From Puffinus mauretanicus (lineage: Eukaryota; Chordata; Aves; Procellariiformes; Procellariidae), in contig JAJKFH010003075.1 in NCBI GenBank assembly GCA_023333565.1, positions 558,001 through 622,000 on the forward strand: 64,000 nucleotides of DNA, read 5' to 3'. The notes under the pieces are model-generated. The model worked only from the letters and a program-made list of their open reading frames with translations, was not told the origin of the DNA and made no database searches. This document shows positions 60,581 through 64,000 of this stretch, piece after piece (within the stretch, counting starts at the first letter, position 1; the number at the start of each line of letters is the position of its first letter). Position numbers and translations under genes: made by a program.

Positions 60581-61319
60581 GAATATAGACATTTTCATAT
60601 TACTTTATGGACATATTTGTTCTGTCAGTTCACTCAGACTCTCAGTTTACCTTCACTTAACCCCTGAAATTGATACTCCCTTTGAGCAGCTCGATTAGAA
60701 ATGTCTGTGTGAAGGTACACAAACACTAGTAATGATCACTTGGAAGTCTGCAAATCCGTCAAGTGAACAAGTTCACTCTTCAGCTTACCCAGACGAAACC
60801 TTAGTCCTGGACTTTGATGACACAAAGCCATGGTCTAGCATTGTTGGTGCTTTATGCTGTGACCTGTGCCATAGGTCCAGCCTAGGCAAGCCTTGTGCAA
60901 GCTGCAATAGTTTACACTCAGTGCTTCACAGCCTTCAGTAGGCACAGCTGCATTTGCTGCTTGTGATGCCTGTGAAAACACCAGAGATGTTATTAATTTT
61001 CCAGTTGATTTTTGCAACCCAAATTTCCCCTGGTGGTATAAACAAGAGGAAACCACATTAGGAATCCTGAGAACCAGCTCCTGGAAAGTAAGTTCTGGCT
61101 CAATAGATAAATGATTGCTGGGAATAGTAACATTCCACTTTTATTTTCTCAACGGATCATCAGAAACATTATTCCAGAGACTGCCAGAATGCAAAGCTAA
61201 TTTATCTTTTTGTAATATTCCTTTTAGACATCTCCATTTAAATACACAATGCACTTGTCTGAAGTACACAGGGAAGTATCTTCTGTTATGGACAAGATCA
61301 TTGTCTGATGCAAACTAGA
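60581..61319. other. non-coding stretch, nothing recognised
   Basis: Frames of 67-73 codons only; no element recognised. Confidence 0.5.
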
Positions 61320-61640
61320 GCAGTACGATGGAATTTCATTGGAGCCGTGGCAATTAACACTGCTATGGGTCTCAATGTGAATGTTAATCAATCTATTTAA
61401 GTCTGTTTTCTGTTGTATTTAACCTTTCGGTAGGGCTTGTTACAATAGACATTGTATGCATTTTTTTCTGAGCTATTCATTTAAACAGCCTTCCACAGAG
61501 TCTGCATGCATTTTGCTTTGGGCAGAGAAAATGCACACTTAATGTTTCTGTTCTGAACTATGTTTTAAATGAACCCTTTTGTAGTTATAAAATATGTAAT
61601 TAAAGCTGTAACCCAGCGGAGCACTTAAATGTATGCTTAA
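61320..61640. promoter_or_regulatory. candidate conserved non-coding element
   Basis: Non-repetitive, with GGCAATTAACACTG, GAATGTTAATCAATC, TTGTATGCATTTTT, TCATTTAAACAG, TCTGCATGCATTTTGC and ATGTAATTAAAGC. The density of homeodomain and octamer-like cores is the only support. Confidence 0.28.
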
Positions 61641-62599
61641 GAGTCTGTACAGTCTTATGGACTTTCTGGATATATTTACTAAGAATATATTACTCCTGAC
61701 CTAGCCTACATTTTGTTTTCAGGCAGCTGGTACCATGGCATGACAGTTCTCTTGCAAGGGCATGTTTTATCCAGCTGTGGGAAAATCTTGTGTTTTATTT
61801 GAGGCTATGGAGAATTCTTATCAATAAGAATCAAACTGATGATGAAGAAGCCAAGTCAGATAACAGGGTGTTCCTGAGGTTTTTTGCATTGGTCATACAG
61901 TTGATTAATTTGGGGTGCGTTTCTGCCCATAAAGCAATCAACTGGAGTCTTCATTGAAGAACTACAGCTCTAATTCAAGAAAGGGGTGGAGATTCTCAGA
62001 CATCGATGCACAGCCTCAAAGAGTAAAGTGGTCAGTCCCAGGAGTGACGACAGAGCTGAATTCAGTACCTAGGGTCCAAAAGCAGTATAGGATGGAGAGT
62101 TAGGATTCCAAACAGGGAATCACCTGCAAGCTAACTTCTGAGACACCTCCACCAGCTGGTAGGAATTGCAGACAAGATGATTTGTCTGGAACTATGAATT
62201 ATGGTATCAAATTCAGAACCACAGGCAGGTACTTCTGTAAATGATGAATTCAGAGTCGTCTTGCAGATAGAGAACACTGTTATCTTAGAGAGGATGAGAG
62301 GAAGTGTCACTTTCTCACAAAAATCCAATGACTGTGGCACTTGCACATGAAGAGGAAGGACGGGTTCTAGCCTACTCATGCCAGGTAGGGTTTGGGGTTG
62401 CATTTTTTCATATCCCAGGAATATGTAGCAATATGCAGCAAGTTGCGAGATTTTCGGAGAAAAAAAACCCAAACATTTTTCATCTCTCTTGCTGTAACAA
62501 GACCACCAGTCAGCTGAGAACTGAAGATACATGGAGTCAGACGTTGTGGTGCAGAGGTAAGGTCACTCCTGTGGGGGTGAGACTCTGTTTTATGGTAGC
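61641..62599. other. non-coding stretch, nothing recognised
   Basis: A 133-codon minus-strand frame (62131-62532) and a 101-codon plus-strand frame (62304-62609) overlap; neither has a domain. Confidence 0.5.
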
Positions 62600-62700
62600 T
62601 AGTTATTGACTTGAATCCAGAAACTTTTCAGAAGGAAAGGGTGAGAGCCCTAAGCCTGTCCTCTCCTAGCTGCGTAGCTTAACCACTAGATGAGGATCAG
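62600..62700 (-). mobile_element. possible MIR/tRNA-SINE head, minus strand
   Basis: TTGACTTGAATCCAGAAAC, CCTGTCCTCTCCTAGCTGCG, then TAGCTTAACCACTAGATGAG recall the reversed head of a MIR-type SINE (gatttgaacccaggtctcc, then cttaaccactaggcca). Confidence 0.45.
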
Positions 62701-63279
62701 ATATTTCTGACCCTGTGATTCTTCCATTCCTGGCTCAGCAGTTACAAAGTCTTCTATAGCTTCATGGTCTGTGCGCTCTCATGGGTTTTGGAGTTCAAAA
62801 GCCTCAGGCTAAAGTGAGGCCCAATATTTTGACTTCACACTTAGATAAATGCTGTAAGTGCCAGACTGTTTGGCAAGAAGTGGGCACCATCACCAGTGTG
62901 AGTGAGTAATGAGTGTTTGGAATATACCTAGCTTCTCCAGGGATTTACATGCTGGGTTTTGTCTTTCCTAAATCCCAAACAGCTTTAAGCAGAGATGCCC
63001 AGGTGGCCAGCTCAAGCAAAGATAGATATCCGTTGGGACATCCTCTGTAGTGCAAATATAGCCATAGTTCTGTGAGTAAATTCCTGAACACTTTATTGAA
63101 TGCTGACCTAAAATAGTGCATTGTAATATCAGAGGAAACCATTTAATTTCATCCAGTCACTTTTTTATGGAGCCGTACAAATTTGTGTTTGGATAGAACA
63201 TATCAGCCAGAAAGTCATCTTGTTTTCATTTGAAGGATCTAAAAGATGAATCTACCATTTCATCCAGTTATTTACGCTC
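62701..63279. other. non-coding stretch, nothing recognised
   Basis: No frame above 65 codons and no element recognised. Confidence 0.5.
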
Positions 63280-63720
63280 ATGTTAAATTATGCGCCTTAT
63301 TCCTCAGCTGAATTTGCCTGGCTTTCATTTGCAGATAATAGCAGCACGGTCTCACGGAGTAGCTCCAGTTGCTTTATAACAGTTGTGAGGGAATAGTTTT
63401 TCAACACAAGCATTTCTTAAAAACTGCAAATCTCTTTTCTTTGGCTTCTCTGGAGTTCTGTAGCTTTATATGTACAATTTGTTTACTAGAGCATTCATTT
63501 GAGCTGAATATCACATAAACTATGTGTGAGTTAAACAGCTACTGGGGCAGTGGGAAGTTATTGTTTATTAATTGTTCTGTATTTGTTAACATTTGATCTT
63601 CTGTAACACATGATGAAAATGCATTTTTGGTGGCACAGCTTGCCGCAATTTAGATAGATCAATCTGGTATATGAAAGGCAGCCTCATTTACTGTCCTTGA
63701 CATAACTAACCATACATTAA
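63280..63720. promoter_or_regulatory. candidate conserved non-coding element
   Basis: Non-repetitive AT-rich block with GTTAAATTATGCGCC, TTCATTTGCAGATAATAGC, GTTTATTAATTG, GCCGCAATTTAGATAGATCA and ACATAACTAACC. Flagged from composition and site density only. Confidence 0.25.
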
Positions 63721-64000
63721 CAGGAACACTTCTTCCTAGCTAGACTTACTATTTGTTCAGAATCTTAATAGATGGCTTTGTGCTTATAAATTTGTAATGC
63801 TGCTTACCCTATGTTTTAAGTCAAAGTGGATCTTTCTGTTGAGGATTCTCCACCTCCTTTTTTTTTTTTTTTTTTTTTTTTACAAAAGAGGTAAGTGTTT
63901 TCATTCACCTTCTGTGACTTACAAGCTATTGAGTAGCACTTGTTGTGTTTGAATGTCACATTATATGTAGTATAGCTGATAAAGAAATGCCATTTTCCTT
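63721..64000. repeat. 24-base T tract in non-coding end
   Basis: An uninterrupted T run at 63858-63881; the rest of the window end shows nothing recognisable. Confidence 0.85.

Noticed and set aside
62131..62532. 133-codon minus-strand frame
   Set aside because: No recognisable domain; overlaps a 101-codon frame on the opposite strand.
1..64000. Search for tRNA, rRNA, CRISPR arrays, operons and intact endogenous retroviruses
   Set aside because: No tRNA B-box with a fitting cloverleaf, no rRNA sequence, no spaced identical repeats and no paired LTRs were seen by eye.

Overview
The window looks like avian nuclear DNA: AT-rich, intergenic or deep-intronic sequence with no protein-coding gene I can recognise. 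The lineage call rests on two CR1 LINE 3' ends with the typical tandem ATTCTATG tail, a third CR1 3' end in reverse, much older CR1-like LINE fossils, decayed MIR-type SINEs, and short palindromic repeats of a kind I remember as common in bird, turtle and crocodilian genomes. I cannot name the species or the neighbouring gene. The longest open frames (about 110-140 codons) carry no recognisable domain and are of a length expected by chance in 64 kb.

Left end (1-3.5 kb): a CR1 3' end runs in from the left edge (1-324, + strand). An old CR1-like LINE lies on the minus strand (about 1600-3400) and still shows its reverse-transcriptase FADD box and C-terminal part. A younger, internally deleted CR1 (about 1733-1938, + strand) sits inside it, with a copied piece of flank at its 5' junction.

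3.5-27 kb: mostly featureless sequence with MIR relics (about 4.94, 6.03 and 8.76 kb), palindromic sauropsid repeats (10.46 and 25.1 kb; a weaker one at 13.2 kb), a GT/AT/CA microsatellite (14.2 kb), a short reverse CR1 end (25.93 kb) and a pyrimidine-rich tract (6.54-6.8 kb).

27-30 kb: the most interesting part. A block of about 175-190 bp occurs twice in direct orientation about 1.5 kb apart (27230-27403 and 28727-28914). Next to the second copy is a block dense in homeodomain TAAT cores with a 9-bp inverted repeat. This looks like a duplicated non-coding regulatory element or two copies of an exapted ancient repeat.

30-46 kb: another good CR1-like LINE fossil (37.66-37.99 kb, + strand), further palindromic repeats, a 19-bp poly-T next to two long overlapping minus-strand frames (42.3-43.2 kb, possible retrocopy) and a very weak LINE-like trace (44.0-44.6 kb).

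46-64 kb: MIR relics (46.5, 48.5, 59.9 and 62.6 kb), AT-rich blocks with the look of conserved non-coding elements (47.2, 49.0, 57.7, 61.3 and 63.3 kb), a second direct-repeat pair about 1.44 kb apart (56.0 and 57.5 kb), an 11-bp-stem hairpin (51.17 kb), a perfect 20-bp palindrome (60561-60580) and several microsatellites.

There are no operons, CRISPR arrays, rRNA or tRNA genes. The plausible biology is regulatory DNA scattered among retroelement fossils. Repeat names and consensus comparisons are from memory and by eye; no search was run.
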